From NCBI RefSeq assembly GCF_900187565.1, contig NZ_FYED01000003.1, positions 203,398 to 267,397 of the forward strand: 64,000 nt of DNA, given 5' to 3'. This stretch comes from Pseudomonas sp. Irchel 3A7. GTDB lineage: Bacteria; Pseudomonadota; Gammaproteobacteria; Pseudomonadales; Pseudomonadaceae. The notes under the pieces are model-generated. The model made no database searches. It was not told the origin of the DNA and worked only from the letters and a program-made list of their open reading frames with translations. The position numbers and the translations under genes were made by a program. The number at the start of each line of letters is the position of its first letter. Positions within the stretch are counted from its first letter, which is position 1. Of the stretch, positions 8,581 through 19,749 are shown piece by piece.

Positions 8581-9733
8581 AGCCAAGTTCCTGGAGTACT
8601 TGGGCGTTATGCTCGCCCAGTTGCGGCCCGACCCATTCACAATCACCGGGTGTCTCAGAGAGTTTCGGCACGATCCCTGGCATCTTGAAGTCTTTGCCAT
8701 CGGGCAGCTTGGCCTGCAGAAACATTTCCCGAGCGAGGTATTGCGGATCGCTGAACATGTCTTCGGCGCTGAAGATCCGGCTGGCGGGTACGTCAGCTTG
8801 ATTCAGGTACTCAAGTACTGCGTCCAGTGGCAGCGAGTTGACCCAGCGATGGATGACCCCGTAAAGCTCGTCGCGGCGACTGTCGCGGCCGTCGTTGCTG
8901 GCCAGCATCGGGTCATTGGCCAGGTCTTCGCGGCCAATGACCAGCATAAAGCGTTTGAAAATTGCATCGCCGTTGGCGCCGATCTGCACGTGTTTGCCAT
9001 CGGCGCTGGTGTGGATCGAAGAGGGGGTGATACCAGGCATGATGTTGCCAGTGCGTTCGCGGATGAAACCGAATACATCGAACTCCGGAACCATGCTTTC
9101 CATCATGGCGAAGATCGCTTCATACAGCGCCACGTCCACCACTTGCCCCTGTCCGCCATTCACCTCGCGGTGACGCAGGGCCATCAGCGCGCCGATCACA
9201 CCCCAGAGCGCGGCAATCGAGTCGCCGATGGAAATCCCGGTGCGCACCGGTGGCCGGTCTTCGAACCCGGTGATGTAGCGCAGGCCGCCCATGGATTCAC
9301 CGACCGCGCCAAATCCCGGCTGATCTTTCATGGGGCCGGTCTGGCCGAAGCCCGAGAGCCGCACCATCACCAGTTTCGGGTTCAGTGCATGCAAGGTGTC
9401 CCAGCCCAGGCCGAGTTTTTCCAGGACGCCGGGGCGGAAATTCTCGATCAGGATGTCTGCTTCGCTCAGCAGTTTTTTCAGAATCGCCAGACCGTCCGGA
9501 TGCTTCAGGTTCAGGGTCAGCGACTTTTTGTTGCGGGCCTGCACAAACCACCACAGCGAAGTGCCTTCATACAACTTGCGCCATTTGCGCAGCGGATCAC
9601 CACCGTCCGGGGATTCGATCTTGATCACCTCGGCACCGAATTCAGCGCAGATACGCGAGGCAAACGGGCCGGCAATCAAGGTGCCCAACTCAATGACTTT
9701 CAGACCTGAGAGCGGTTTGGTGGTGAGCGGCAT
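8534..9733 (-). CDS. CaiB/BaiF family CoA-transferase
   Basis: Class III CoA-transferase, which moves CoA between carboxylic acids. The family signatures are LIAGPFASRICAEFGAEVIK near the N-terminus and the catalytic Asp region of the first third. The 399-residue length is typical. The start at 9733 follows AGGA with good spacing. The substrate cannot be told from sequence: formyl-CoA, succinyl-CoA and carnitine-type enzymes look alike, and no pathway genes lie beside it. It overlaps the start of the downstream binding-protein gene, so the two may be co-transcribed. Confidence 0.88.
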   Translation of the reverse strand: MPLTTKPLSGLKVIELGTLIAGPFASRICAEFGAEVIKIESPDGGDPLRKWRKLYEGTSLWWFVQARNKKSLTLNLKHPDGLAILKKLLSEADILIENFRPGVLEKLGLGWDTLHALNPKLVMVRLSGFGQTGPMKDQPGFGAVGESMGGLRYITGFEDRPPVRTGISIGDSIAALWGVIGALMALRHREVNGGQGQVVDVALYEAIFAMMESMVPEFDVFGFIRERTGNIMPGITPSSIHTSADGKHVQIGANGDAIFKRFMLVIGREDLANDPMLASNDGRDSRRDELYGVIHRWVNSLPLDAVLEYLNQADVPASRIFSAEDMFSDPQYLAREMFLQAKLPDGKDFKMPGIVPKLSETPGDCEWVGPQLGEHNAQVLQELGYDASQITQLRKDGAI

Positions 9734-9881
9734 ACGGGATCCTGTAGGACGAGAGACTTGGCGAATACAGACTTTTAACATAGCCGACTGTCAGGCGCTC
9801 AAGGTAGATCGCCATCAACTCGATGATTGCCTGTCGCATCGGTTAGACTTGCCGCCTTTCCACGTATCAAGAAGCCCGTTC

Positions 9882-10424
9882 ATGGCCCAGCCGTCCACGA
9901 CCTACAAGTTTGAACTGAATCTCACCGACCTCGACCGCAGTGTCTACGAGAGCGTCAAGCAGACCATCGCCCGTCACCCTTCTGAAACCGAAGAGCGCAT
10001 GACCGTGCGCCTGTTGGCCTACGCCCTCTGGTACAACGAGCAGCTGTCTTTTGGCCGTGGTCTGTCAGAAGTGGATGAACCAGCCTTGTGGGAAAAAAGC
10101 CTGGATGACCGTGTGCTGCACTGGATCGAAGTCGGTCAGCCGGATGCCGAGCGCCTGACCTGGTGTTCGCGTCGTACCGAACGCACCAGCCTGCTGGCTT
10201 ACGGCAGCCTGCGTGTCTGGGAAGGCAAAGTGGTGCCGGCGGTAAAAAACCTGAAAAACGTCAATATTGCCGCCGTGCCTCAGGAAGTCCTGGAAACCCT
10301 GGCCAAAGACATGCCCCGCGTCATCAAGTGGGACGTGATGATCAGCGAAGGGACGATTTTCGTCACCGATGACCGTGGCCAGCACGAAGTCCAGTTGCAA
10401 TGGCTGGCCGGCGAACGCGGCTGA
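9882..10424 (+). CDS. yaeQ: YaeQ family protein
   Basis: A 180-residue cytoplasmic protein with the YaeQ N-terminus (TYKFELNLTDLDRSVYES) and the conserved EERMTVRLLAYALWYNEQL. The family adopts a nuclease-like PD-(D/E)XK fold, but its molecular role is not established. The start at 9882 gives the normal length; a longer upstream reading would cross the opposite-strand gene. It lies 66 bases upstream of recJ on the same strand. Confidence 0.9.
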   Translation: MAQPSTTYKFELNLTDLDRSVYESVKQTIARHPSETEERMTVRLLAYALWYNEQLSFGRGLSEVDEPALWEKSLDDRVLHWIEVGQPDAERLTWCSRRTERTSLLAYGSLRVWEGKVVPAVKNLKNVNIAAVPQEVLETLAKDMPRVIKWDVMISEGTIFVTDDRGQHEVQLQWLAGERG

Positions 10425-10490
10425 TTGTTTGCAGCCAGTACGCATCACCCGATTTAATCCTGTGTACTTGAGAGAAGCCCCCGTTACCCT

Positions 10491-12200
10491 ATGCGCATCG
10501 AACCTCGCCTGTTGCCCGACACCCTGCCATTGCTCGGTGATATTCCGCCGCTGCTGACCCGGTTATACGCGGCGCGGGGCGTACAGTCCGAAGCCGAGCT
10601 GGACAAGAGCCTGGCGCGGTTGATTCCGTTCCAGCAGCTCAAGGGCATCGATGCAGCCGTAGATTTGTTGGTGGTGGCGCTGGAGCAGCGGCAGCGGATC
10701 CTGATCGTCGGTGACTTCGACGCCGACGGCGCCACGGCCAGTACTGTGGGTACGCTGGGCTTGCGCCTGCTGGGTGCCGCGCACGTCGATTACCTGGTGC
10801 CCAATCGGTTCGACTACGGCTACGGCCTGACCCCGGAAATCGTCGCGGTGGCGCTGGAGCGCCAGCCACAGTTGTTGATCACGGTGGACAACGGCATTTC
10901 CAGCGTCGAAGGCGTGGCGGCGGCGAAGAAGGCCGGGCTCAACGTGTTGGTCACCGACCACCACTTGCCCGGTGATGAACTGCCGTTGGCCGATGCCATC
11001 GTCAATCCGAACCAGCCGGGTTGCGGCTTCCCAAGCAAGGCACTGGCCGGCGTCGGGGTGATTTTCTATGTGTTGATGGCCCTGCGCGCGCGATTGCGCA
11101 GCCTGGGCTGGTACGAAACCAGGCCGCAGCCGAACATTGGCGAATTGCTCGATCTGGTGGCCCTGGGCAGCGTCGCCGACGTGGTGCCGCTGGATGCCAA
11201 TAACCGGATTCTGGTGCATCAGGGCCTGGAGCGGATTCGTGCCGGACGTGCCCGGCCGGGGATCAAGGCGATTCTCGAAGTGGCCAAGCGTGATCATGCG
11301 CGCATCACCTCGACCGATCTGGGTTTCATCGTCGGCCCGCGCCTCAACGCAGCGGGGCGCCTGGATGACATGAGCCTGGGCATCGAATGCCTGCTCACCG
11401 AAGATGCCGGTTTGGCCCGGGAAATGGCCGCCCAACTGGACGGCATGAACCAGGACCGCAAATCCATCGAGCAGGGCATGCAGCGTGAAGCGCTGGCCCA
11501 GCTCAAGGATTTACCGGTGGAATCGATGCCGTTCGGTTTGTGCCTGTTCGATCCCGAGTGGCATCAGGGTGTCATCGGTATCCTGGCGTCGCGTATGAAA
11601 GAGCGTTACTTCCGTCCGACCATCGCCTTTGCCGATGCAGGCGACGGCTTGCTCAAGGGCTCGGGGCGCTCGGTCCAGGGCTTTCATATTCGTGATGCAC
11701 TGAGCGTGGTGGCGGCGCAGCATCCGAACCTGATCACCAAATACGGTGGCCATGCCATGGCCGCTGGCCTGACGTTACCGGAAGCGAATTTTCCGTTGTT
11801 CGCCGAAGCCTTCGATGCTGAAGTGCGTCGCCAATTGCGCGAAGAAGACCTGACCGGACGCCTGCTCTCGGACGGCACCCTGGCCGTCGAGGAGTTTCAC
11901 CTGGAACTGGCCCGTGCCTTGCGCCACGCAGGGCCCTGGGGGCAGCACTTCCCGGAACCGCTGTTTCACGGAGTGTTTCAGTTGGTCGAGCAACGGGTGG
12001 TGGGTGAACGGCACCTCAAAGTGGTGCTCAGAAGTGAATGTGGCTCGGTCAAGCTCGATGGCATTGCCTTTGGTATCGACCGTGACATCTGGCCGAATCC
12101 AACCATCAAGTGGGTGGAATTGGCCTACAAACTCGACGTCAACGAATTCCGCGGTAACGAAACCGTTCAGCTGATGATTGCCCACATCGAACCGCGTTGA
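10491..12200 (+). CDS. recJ: Single-stranded-DNA exonuclease RecJ
   Basis: 5'-3' ssDNA exonuclease used in RecF recombination, mismatch repair and base-excision repair. The DHH phosphoesterase motifs are present: GDFDADGATAS (motif I), VDNGIS, and VTDHHLPGDELP (the DHH motif). The DHHA1 and C-terminal OB-like regions follow (GGHAMAAGLTL). The 569-residue length is standard. It is followed by a REPIN, and no partner gene is seen. Confidence 0.96.
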   Translation: MRIEPRLLPDTLPLLGDIPPLLTRLYAARGVQSEAELDKSLARLIPFQQLKGIDAAVDLLVVALEQRQRILIVGDFDADGATASTVGTLGLRLLGAAHVDYLVPNRFDYGYGLTPEIVAVALERQPQLLITVDNGISSVEGVAAAKKAGLNVLVTDHHLPGDELPLADAIVNPNQPGCGFPSKALAGVGVIFYVLMALRARLRSLGWYETRPQPNIGELLDLVALGSVADVVPLDANNRILVHQGLERIRAGRARPGIKAILEVAKRDHARITSTDLGFIVGPRLNAAGRLDDMSLGIECLLTEDAGLAREMAAQLDGMNQDRKSIEQGMQREALAQLKDLPVESMPFGLCLFDPEWHQGVIGILASRMKERYFRPTIAFADAGDGLLKGSGRSVQGFHIRDALSVVAAQHPNLITKYGGHAMAAGLTLPEANFPLFAEAFDAEVRRQLREEDLTGRLLSDGTLAVEEFHLELARALRHAGPWGQHFPEPLFHGVFQLVEQRVVGERHLKVVLRSECGSVKLDGIAFGIDRDIWPNPTIKWVELAYKLDVNEFRGNETVQLMIAHIEPR

Positions 12201-12204
12201 CCCC

Positions 12205-12268
12205 TTCGCGAGCAGGCTCGCTCCCACAGGATTTATGCATGCCCTGTGGGAGCGAGCCTGCTCGCGAA
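12205..12268. repeat. REPIN, family 1 (copy 2)
   Basis: The two cores are in the opposite relative order to most other copies, with TTCGCGAGCAGGCTCGCTCC first. They are separated by only about 17 bases. The rest of the gap to 12467 shows nothing recognisable. Confidence 0.92.
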
Positions 12269-12467
12269 AGCGATTTCCCTTACACCAAATCCCTCTGAAC
12301 CCTCCCTCATCCCCCGTTGTCGACTAGGCTCTAATCACTGCTTGATTTTCCTTGTGACGTCTTGTCGAATTTTTTGCCCGCGGGGGCGGGTGCTGAACCT
12401 TTTTCCTGTCACTCGTCGACTTTCAAACAGAACCCTGGAGCCTGCCCACTGATTCGAGAGGTGCCCC

Positions 12468-13574
12468 ATGAGTCTGCTGCTTGAACCCTATACCCTTCGC
12501 CAACTGACCCTGCTCAACCGTATCGCGGTATCGCCGATGTGCCAGTATTCCAGCGTCGATGGCCTTGCCAATGACTGGCACCTGGTCCACCTCGGCAGCC
12601 GTGCCATCGGCGGGGCGGGGCTGGTATTTACTGAAGCCACGGCGGTCACCGCCGACGGGCGCATCACCGCGCAAGACCTTGGTTTGTGGAACGATGAACA
12701 GATCGAACCGCTGCAACGCATCACCCGCTTCATTACCGCTCAGGGCGCCGTAGCGGGCATCCAGCTGGCCCATGCGGGACGCAAGGCCAGTACCTGGCGG
12801 CCATGGCTGGGCACACATGGCAGTGTGAAACCCGCAGACGGCGGCTGGGTACCAGTCGGCCCGTCCTCGATCGCTTACGACCCTGAGCACACAAAGCCCA
12901 AGCAGCTCGAAGAAAGCGAGATAGCTGACATTGTTCAGGCCTTCGTCGATGCGGCTAAACGCGCACTCATTGCCGGATTCAAAGTGGTCGAAGTGCACGC
13001 CGCCCACGGTTATCTGTTGCACCAGTTTCTTTCGCCCCTGAGTAATCAGCGGCGTGACCAGTACGGCGGTTCATTCGAAAATCGCATTCGTCTGGTGTTG
13101 CAGGTCACCGAAGCGGTGCGCGCGGTGTGGCCTGAAGAGTTGCCGTTGTTTGTCCGGGTTTCGGCCACCGATTGGGTGGAGGACGGCTGGAATCCCGACG
13201 AAACCGTGGAGCTGGCGCGGCGTCTCAAGTCCCTGGGGGTGGACCTGATCGATGTCTCATCGGGCGGTACGGCGGTCAACGCGGAGATTCCGACAGGGCC
13301 TGGCTATCAGACCCGCTTCGCTGAGCGTGTACGCAAAGAAGCAGGGCTTGCTACCGGCACCGTAGGAATGATTACCGAACCGGCACAGGCTGAGCACATT
13401 CTGCGCACCTGTCAGGCAGACATCATTTTCCTGGCCCGGGAGTTGTTGCGCGATCCGTACTGGCCACTGCATGCGGATGACGACCTCGGTGGACACAAGG
13501 CGGTCTGGCCCGCGCAATACCAACGGGCGACCCATCGTGAACAGCCTATTCATGAATCGGATTTACGTGACTGA
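12468..13574 (+). CDS. NADH:flavin oxidoreductase, old yellow enzyme (XenA/YqjM type)
   Basis: FMN enzyme that reduces activated C=C bonds or nitro groups with NAD(P)H. The 368-residue TIM barrel shows NRIAVSPMCQYSSVDG, where the cysteine marks the YqjM/XenA class, the FMN-site HAGRKAS region, the active-site pair in EVHAAHGYLLHQFLSP, and RDQYGGSFENR. The start at 12468 has GAGAGGTG upstream. Xenobiotic reductase A is the closest well-known relative; the natural substrate is not deducible. It is convergent with glpD across a shared terminator. Confidence 0.92.
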   Translation: MSLLLEPYTLRQLTLLNRIAVSPMCQYSSVDGLANDWHLVHLGSRAIGGAGLVFTEATAVTADGRITAQDLGLWNDEQIEPLQRITRFITAQGAVAGIQLAHAGRKASTWRPWLGTHGSVKPADGGWVPVGPSSIAYDPEHTKPKQLEESEIADIVQAFVDAAKRALIAGFKVVEVHAAHGYLLHQFLSPLSNQRRDQYGGSFENRIRLVLQVTEAVRAVWPEELPLFVRVSATDWVEDGWNPDETVELARRLKSLGVDLIDVSSGGTAVNAEIPTGPGYQTRFAERVRKEAGLATGTVGMITEPAQAEHILRTCQADIIFLARELLRDPYWPLHADDDLGGHKAVWPAQYQRATHREQPIHESDLRD

Positions 13575-13592
13575 TTAAAAACAGCGCAAAAA

Positions 13593-13630
13593 AAAGCCCC
13601 TGAATCGTGAGGTTCAGGGGCTTTCGTTTT
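13593..13630. terminator. Bidirectional terminator between the flavin oxidoreductase gene and glpD
   Basis: AAAGCCCCTGAA and TTCAGGGGCTTT form a 12-base-pair stem. A runs lie on one side and T runs on the other, so it can serve both converging genes. Confidence 0.9.
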
Positions 13631-13643
13631 TCCGGACATCCGA

Positions 13644-15182
13644 TCAGGCCGCTTCGATCTTGCTGCGGTTCTGTTCGACCTTGTTCAGGTAATCCTTGAG
13701 CGTGTCCTGCTCTGCGGCGGTGGTGAACAAGCCAAGCTTGCTGCGACGCCAGAGGATGTCGTGGGCGGTGGTGGCCCACTCTTCGCTGCACAGGTAATCG
13801 ACTTCGCGGGTATAGAGACCGCCGCCGATGTGCTCGCCCAGATCGCTCAGGTTTTGTACGCCTTCGAGCATGCGCCAGGTCCGGCTGCCGTAGGTGGTGG
13901 CCCAGCGGCGCGAGATCTCGGTCGGAATCCAGTCGTACTTGTCGCGGATCTGCGAGCTCAGCGCTTGCGGGGTGGTCATGCCTTCGCCGCCCGGCAGGGT
14001 TTCATTGGCCGTCCAGCTCGGCTTGATGTGTGGGAAGTAGGATGCCAGTTGCGCCAGCGCCGATTCGGCCAGCTTGCGGTAGGTGGTCAGCTTGCCGCCG
14101 AACACCGACAGCAGCGGCGCTTCCTCACCGCTGCCCGACAGCGCCAGGGTGTAATCGCGGGTGACGGCCGACGGGTTGTCGGACTCGTCGTTGCACAGCG
14201 GACGCACACCGGAATAGCTGTGCAGGATGTCGTCGCGGCTGATCTGCTTTTTGAAGTGGGCATTGACCACTTTCAGCAGGTAATCGGTTTCGCCTTCGGT
14301 GATCGCCACTTTGGCCGGATCGCCGGTGTACTCGCGGTCGGTGGTGCCGATCAGCGTGAAGTGGTTCAGGTACGGAATGGTGAACACGATGCGCTGATCT
14401 TCGTTTTGCAGAATGTGCGCGTGTTCGCCTTCGTACAGCTTTGGCACGATCAGGTGGCTGCCCTGGATCAGGCGGATGCCGTAGGGCGATTCCATTTTCA
14501 GGTCATCACGAATGAACTTGGCGACCCAAGGGCCGGCCGCATTCACCAGTGCCTTGGCGCGGATCGAAAACAGACTGCCATCGGCGCGCTCCAGGTGCAG
14601 GTGCCACAGGCCTTTGGTGCGACGTGCGCTGACACAGCGGGTCTGGGTGTGGACGTGAGCGCCTTTTTCCCGGGCTGCCATGGCGTTCAACACCACCAGG
14701 CGTGCATCGTCGACCCAGCAGTCGGAGTATTCGAAGCCTTTGGTGATTTCGCTTTTCAGGGCGCTGTCCGGGCCGAACTTCAGGCTTTTCGAACCTTTGA
14801 GTTGTTCCCGTTTGCCCAGGTTGTCATACAGGAACAGGCCGGCGCGGATCATCCAGGCCGGACGCAGGTGCGGGCGATGCGGCAGCACGAAGCGCATTTG
14901 CTTGACGATGTGCGGTGCCTTGGTCAGCAGCACCTCGCGCTCGGCCAGAGCCTCGCGCACCAGGCGGAACTCGTAGTGTTCGAGGTAGCGCAGACCGCCG
15001 TGGATCAGCTTGCTGCTGGCCGAAGAAGTGTGGCTGGCCAGATCGTCCTTTTCGCAAAGGAACACCGAGAGTCCGCGGCCGGCGGCATCCGCTGCGATCC
15101 CCACGCCATTGATGCCGCCACCGATGACGGCGATATCGTAGACCTCGGCAAGAGGGGGCGTAGGCAAGGTAGAAGTGGGCAT
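13644..15182 (-). CDS. glpD: Aerobic glycerol-3-phosphate dehydrogenase
   Basis: Membrane-associated FAD enzyme that oxidises glycerol-3-phosphate to dihydroxyacetone phosphate and feeds electrons to quinone. The dinucleotide-binding motif IAVIGGGINGVGIA is near the N-terminus, followed by SSKLIHGGLRYLE, a family signature. The 512-residue length is normal. It belongs to the glp cluster with glpR, glpK and glpF on the same strand. Two GlpR-like half-sites and a REPIN lie upstream, so it probably has its own promoter. Confidence 0.97.
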   Translation of the reverse strand: MPTSTLPTPPLAEVYDIAVIGGGINGVGIAADAAGRGLSVFLCEKDDLASHTSSASSKLIHGGLRYLEHYEFRLVREALAEREVLLTKAPHIVKQMRFVLPHRPHLRPAWMIRAGLFLYDNLGKREQLKGSKSLKFGPDSALKSEITKGFEYSDCWVDDARLVVLNAMAAREKGAHVHTQTRCVSARRTKGLWHLHLERADGSLFSIRAKALVNAAGPWVAKFIRDDLKMESPYGIRLIQGSHLIVPKLYEGEHAHILQNEDQRIVFTIPYLNHFTLIGTTDREYTGDPAKVAITEGETDYLLKVVNAHFKKQISRDDILHSYSGVRPLCNDESDNPSAVTRDYTLALSGSGEEAPLLSVFGGKLTTYRKLAESALAQLASYFPHIKPSWTANETLPGGEGMTTPQALSSQIRDKYDWIPTEISRRWATTYGSRTWRMLEGVQNLSDLGEHIGGGLYTREVDYLCSEEWATTAHDILWRRSKLGLFTTAAEQDTLKDYLNKVEQNRSKIEAA

Positions 15183-15222
15183 CGGCTAAGGCCTCGGAAT
15201 TCTTTGATTTTCTGTATTTGAA

Positions 15223-15240
15223 TTCGAACATGAATGTTCA
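15223..15240. promoter_or_regulatory. GlpR-like operator upstream of glpD (site 1)
   Basis: TTCGAACATGAATGTTCA contains back-to-back CGAACAT and ATGTTCA, similar to the ATGTTCG half-site of enterobacterial GlpR. It is about 40 bases upstream of the glpD ATG. The assignment is by similarity and by its position between glpR and glpD. Confidence 0.5.
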
Positions 15241-15326
15241 TTTGCGAAAATATTAGCCCATAAAGACGCGCACAGCCAGTCGGCTTCGATTGAAAAAACT
15301 CATCGAAGGGCGGCTAAAGGAAAATA

Positions 15327-15337
15327 TTCGAACATTC
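15327..15337. promoter_or_regulatory. GlpR-like half-site upstream of glpD (site 2)
   Basis: A second TTCGAACATTC, matching eight bases of site 1, lies about 100 bases further upstream. The pair could support looping or cooperative binding. Confidence 0.4.
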
Positions 15338-15379
15338 AGGTGCGTGCTGGGGCGCAGGAGGGAAGTGTTTTTGAGATTG

Positions 15380-15447
15380 CCTTCGCGAGCAGGCTCGCTC
15401 CCACCCGTTCAGCGTAACCCTTGTGGGAGCGAGCCTGCTCGCGAAGG
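15380..15447. repeat. REPIN, family 1 (copy 3)
   Basis: Inverted cores (TTCGCGAGCAGGCTCGCTCC, then its complement) with a short spacer fill most of the glpR-glpD gap. Confidence 0.93.
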
Positions 15448-15463
15448 CGTCGTGACAGACGGG

Positions 15464-16219
15464 TTAAACGACTTCCAGCCGAATCTTGTGCTGATTCAAT
15501 AGCTGTGTGAGCGCTGGCACGGGCTGTTGATCGGTGACCAGGCAATCGATCAGGCTGATCGGCCCCAGTCGGATCATGGCGTTACGCCCGAACTTGCTGG
15601 AGTCGGCGGCGAGGATCACTTTGCGGGCGTTGGCGATGATCGCCTGGGACACCCGCACTTCCTGATAATCGAAATCCAGCAGGCTGCCATCCTCATCGAT
15701 GCCGCTGATGCCGACCAGGGCGAAGTCGACCTTGAACTGATTGATGAAGTCGACACTGGCCTGACCGACCACGCCACCATCGCGTCGCACGTTGCCGCCG
15801 GTCAGCAGAACGTCGAAATCGTCCTTGGCGCTGAGCATCGAGGCCACGTGCAGGTTGTTGGTGATGATCTTCAGATGGCTGTGATTGAGCAATGCACGGG
15901 CGATGGATTCGGTGGTGGTGCCGATGTTGATGAACAGCGAGGCGTGATCGGGGATCTGCGCCGCAATGGCTTCGCCGATCCGTTGCTTCTCATCGCGCAT
16001 CTGATCGGCGCGCATGGCGTAGGCGGTGTTTTCGACACTGGAATCGTAAGCGGCGCCGCCGTGGTAGCGACGCAGCAGATTGGCTTCCGCCAGTTGATTG
16101 ATATCGCGGCGGATGGTTTGCGGAGTAACGACGAACAGCGTGGCCATTTCCTCGATGCTGACATAGCCGCGCTCGCGGACCAGTTCGAGGATTTGCTGCT
16201 GACGGGGAGGCAGATTCAT
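15464..16219 (-). CDS. glpR: Glycerol regulon repressor GlpR, DeoR family
   Basis: Transcriptional repressor released by glycerol-3-phosphate. The N-terminal DeoR helix-turn-helix reads [19 protein letters not shown] and [14 protein letters not shown]. The C-terminal sugar-phosphate domain contains [15 protein letters not shown] and AADSSKFGR. The length, 251 residues, is normal. Its place between glpK and glpD identifies it among DeoR proteins. It lies 95 bases downstream of glpK on the same strand. Confidence 0.95.
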   Translation of the reverse strand: MNLPPRQQQILELVRERGYVSIEEMATLFVVTPQTIRRDINQLAEANLLRRYHGGAAYDSSVENTAYAMRADQMRDEKQRIGEAIAAQIPDHASLFINIGTTTESIARALLNHSHLKIITNNLHVASMLSAKDDFDVLLTGGNVRRDGGVVGQASVDFINQFKVDFALVGISGIDEDGSLLDFDYQEVRVSQAIIANARKVILAADSSKFGRNAMIRLGPISLIDCLVTDQQPVPALTQLLNQHKIRLEVV

Positions 16220-16314
16220 GGGGCGTCCTTTGGGCTGCCGTGCAAAATTTGCCCATGATGCCGCACGAATCCTCTCCCTGCCAGTTACATGCAGATTCCA
16301 GTCTGAGTCGTGGC

Positions 16315-17895
<1,581 letters not shown>

Positions 17896-18747
17896 TCAAG
17901 AAATTCTCGGTTTGCCGTCAACGGCCGGTGTTGAGTCCTGCGTAGCTGATACGGCGCTCGGCAGATGGCGGGCGATGACCCCGCGATAAGCCGCGGCACC
18001 GAGGCAGGCACCCACGATCGGTGCAAAAACCGGAATCAGGAAATACGGGATATCACGTCCGCCGGTGAAGGAAATGTCGCCCCAACCGGCGAAAAAAGTC
18101 ATCAGTTTAGGGCCGAAGTCACGGGCCGGGTTCATCGCGAAACCGGTCAGTGGCCCCATCGAACTGCCAATCACCGCAATCAGCAGGCCGATCAGCAGTG
18201 GCGCCAGCGGGCCATTGGGCAAACCATTGTTATCGTCGGTCAATGACATGATTACGCCCATCAGAATGGCCGTGATGATGACTTCGACCAGAAAGGCCTG
18301 GGATGTGGACAGGCTCGGGTTGGGGAAGGTGGAAAACACCGACGCCAATTCAAGGCTGGCTTCGGTGCCGCGAACCATATGGTGAGTTTGTTCGAAATCG
18401 AAGAACAGATTGCTGTACAGCGTGTACACCAGCAAGGCACCGCAAAAGGCGCCAGCCACCTGGGCGAAAATGTAAAACGGCAGTTTGCGCTTTTCAAAGT
18501 CGGCAAAAATGCTCAGCGCGATGCTGACGGCAGGATTGAGATGAGCGCCGGAAATCCCCGCCGTCAGGTAGATCGCCATGCTGACGCCGACACCCCAGAT
18601 AATACTTATTTCCCACAGGCCGAAGCTGGCACCCGCGACCTTGAGCGCGGCAACGCAACCGGTACCAAAGAAGATCAGCAGCGCAGTGCCTAGAAACTCG
18701 GCCATGCATTGGCTCGAGAGCGACGGTTGTTGTAAAGCAGTTGTCAT
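17896..18747 (-). CDS. glpF: Glycerol uptake facilitator GlpF
   Basis: Inner-membrane aquaglyceroporin that lets glycerol diffuse in. Both half-helix motifs are present: GAHLNPAVSIALS and GFAMNPARDFGPK. The arginine after the second NPA is the selectivity-filter residue. The protein has 283 residues with about six membrane helices. It is the first gene of the glpFK-glpR-glpD set, and its upstream region carries an inverted repeat that could bind GlpR. Confidence 0.96.
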   Translation of the reverse strand: MTTALQQPSLSSQCMAEFLGTALLIFFGTGCVAALKVAGASFGLWEISIIWGVGVSMAIYLTAGISGAHLNPAVSIALSIFADFEKRKLPFYIFAQVAGAFCGALLVYTLYSNLFFDFEQTHHMVRGTEASLELASVFSTFPNPSLSTSQAFLVEVIITAILMGVIMSLTDDNNGLPNGPLAPLLIGLLIAVIGSSMGPLTGFAMNPARDFGPKLMTFFAGWGDISFTGGRDIPYFLIPVFAPIVGACLGAAAYRGVIARHLPSAVSATQDSTPAVDGKPRIS

Positions 18748-18865
18748 TGAAACCTCATTTTTTTTCTTGTCTGGCGCTTGCGCTCCAACAGGGTCAAAGC
18801 GTGTTTTTCACCGAGGCAGAATCCCCATCCTGTTCCCGGTTTACAGCTGGGCACTGCGGTAAGAC

Positions 18866-18891
18866 TTTTCGTACAGTTTCATAAACGAAAA
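18866..18891. promoter_or_regulatory. Candidate operator upstream of glpF
   Basis: TTTTCGT and ACGAAAA form an inverted repeat with a 12-base spacer in the 359-base gap between divergent glpF and ybaK. It is about 120 bases upstream of the glpF ATG, which is somewhat far for a repressor site near the promoter. GlpR is the obvious candidate, by inference only. The rest of this gap shows no gene. Confidence 0.4.
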
Positions 18892-19106
18892 AATATAGAC
18901 AAGAAACACTGCTGTCAAAGGTCGAAAGTGAACCATTGGTCACAAAGTAACTATTAGTTCTATGAATGATTGCGTTGTTGAGCAGCCAAAAACGACTCAA
19001 TGGCGCGTGCCTGACATTTTGTAACGGCGGTGCGATAGAGCCTTTTGTGGATCAATGTCCTAGAATCCGGCGCAGTATTTTTACTGCCGCCATGTCTGGA
19101 GCTGTC

Positions 19107-19577
19107 ATGACACCCGCATTGGATTTGCTGAAAAAGGTTCGGGCCGAACACCGAGTGCACAGTTATGAACATGACCCGAAGGCTGCGTCCTATGGGTTAG
19201 AGGCCGCGGAAAAACTCGGGTTGGACCCGGCGCAGGTGTTCAAGACCCTGCTGGCGGCCAGTGAAAAAGGCGAGTTGCTGGTGGCGGTGGTGCCGGTGAG
19301 GGGCAGTCTGGATCTGAAAGCCCTGGCCCAGGCGGCCGGAGTGAAAAAAGTCGAAATGGCCGACCCGGCCGCCGCACAACGCTCGACGGGTTATCTGTTG
19401 GGTGGCATCAGCCCGCTCGGGCAGAAAAAGCGTTTGCGCACCTTTATTGATCATTCAGCCCAGCCTTTCTCCAGCATCTTTGTGAGCGCCGGCCGTCGTG
19501 GCCTGGAAGTCGAACTGGCCCCAGCCGTACTGGCCGAACATACCCAGGCAAAATTCGCTGATATCGGCCGTGCCTGA
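19107..19577 (+). CDS. ybaK: Cys-tRNA(Pro)/Cys-tRNA(Cys) deacylase YbaK
   Basis: Editing enzyme that hydrolyses cysteine mis-attached to tRNA-Pro. The 156-residue YbaK/EbsC domain shows the conserved lysine in AQVFKTLLA, then [18 protein letters not shown] and [15 protein letters not shown] choose the ATG at 19107, which has GGAG just upstream; an ATG at 19092 would add five residues. It is transcribed away from glpF and stands alone. Confidence 0.92.
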   Translation: MTPALDLLKKVRAEHRVHSYEHDPKAASYGLEAAEKLGLDPAQVFKTLLAASEKGELLVAVVPVRGSLDLKALAQAAGVKKVEMADPAAAQRSTGYLLGGISPLGQKKRLRTFIDHSAQPFSSIFVSAGRRGLEVELAPAVLAEHTQAKFADIGRA

Positions 19578-19601
19578 GGCTAGCCGCAGAACGTTAATCA
19601 T

Positions 19602-19702
19602 TGTAGGAGCGAGCATGCTCGCGATGGACTCAAGGACACTGCGGGGAATCAGAAGGCGCGCGTTATCGTTAACGACCCTCGCGAGCGAGCTCGCTCCTAC
19701 AA
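19602..19702. repeat. Composite palindromic repeat, family 3 (copy 1 of 3)
   Basis: The outer arms TGTAGGAGCGAGCATGCTCGCG and CGCGAGCGAGCTCGCTCCTACA face each other. The interior keeps GATGGACTCAAG near one end and GCGTTATCGTTAACG near the other, as in the copies at 56366 and 61882. Confidence 0.88.
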
Positions 19703-19749
19703 AAATCTTTCAGCGAATTCATGCGGTGGCCTGACAAAGGGAGAATGTT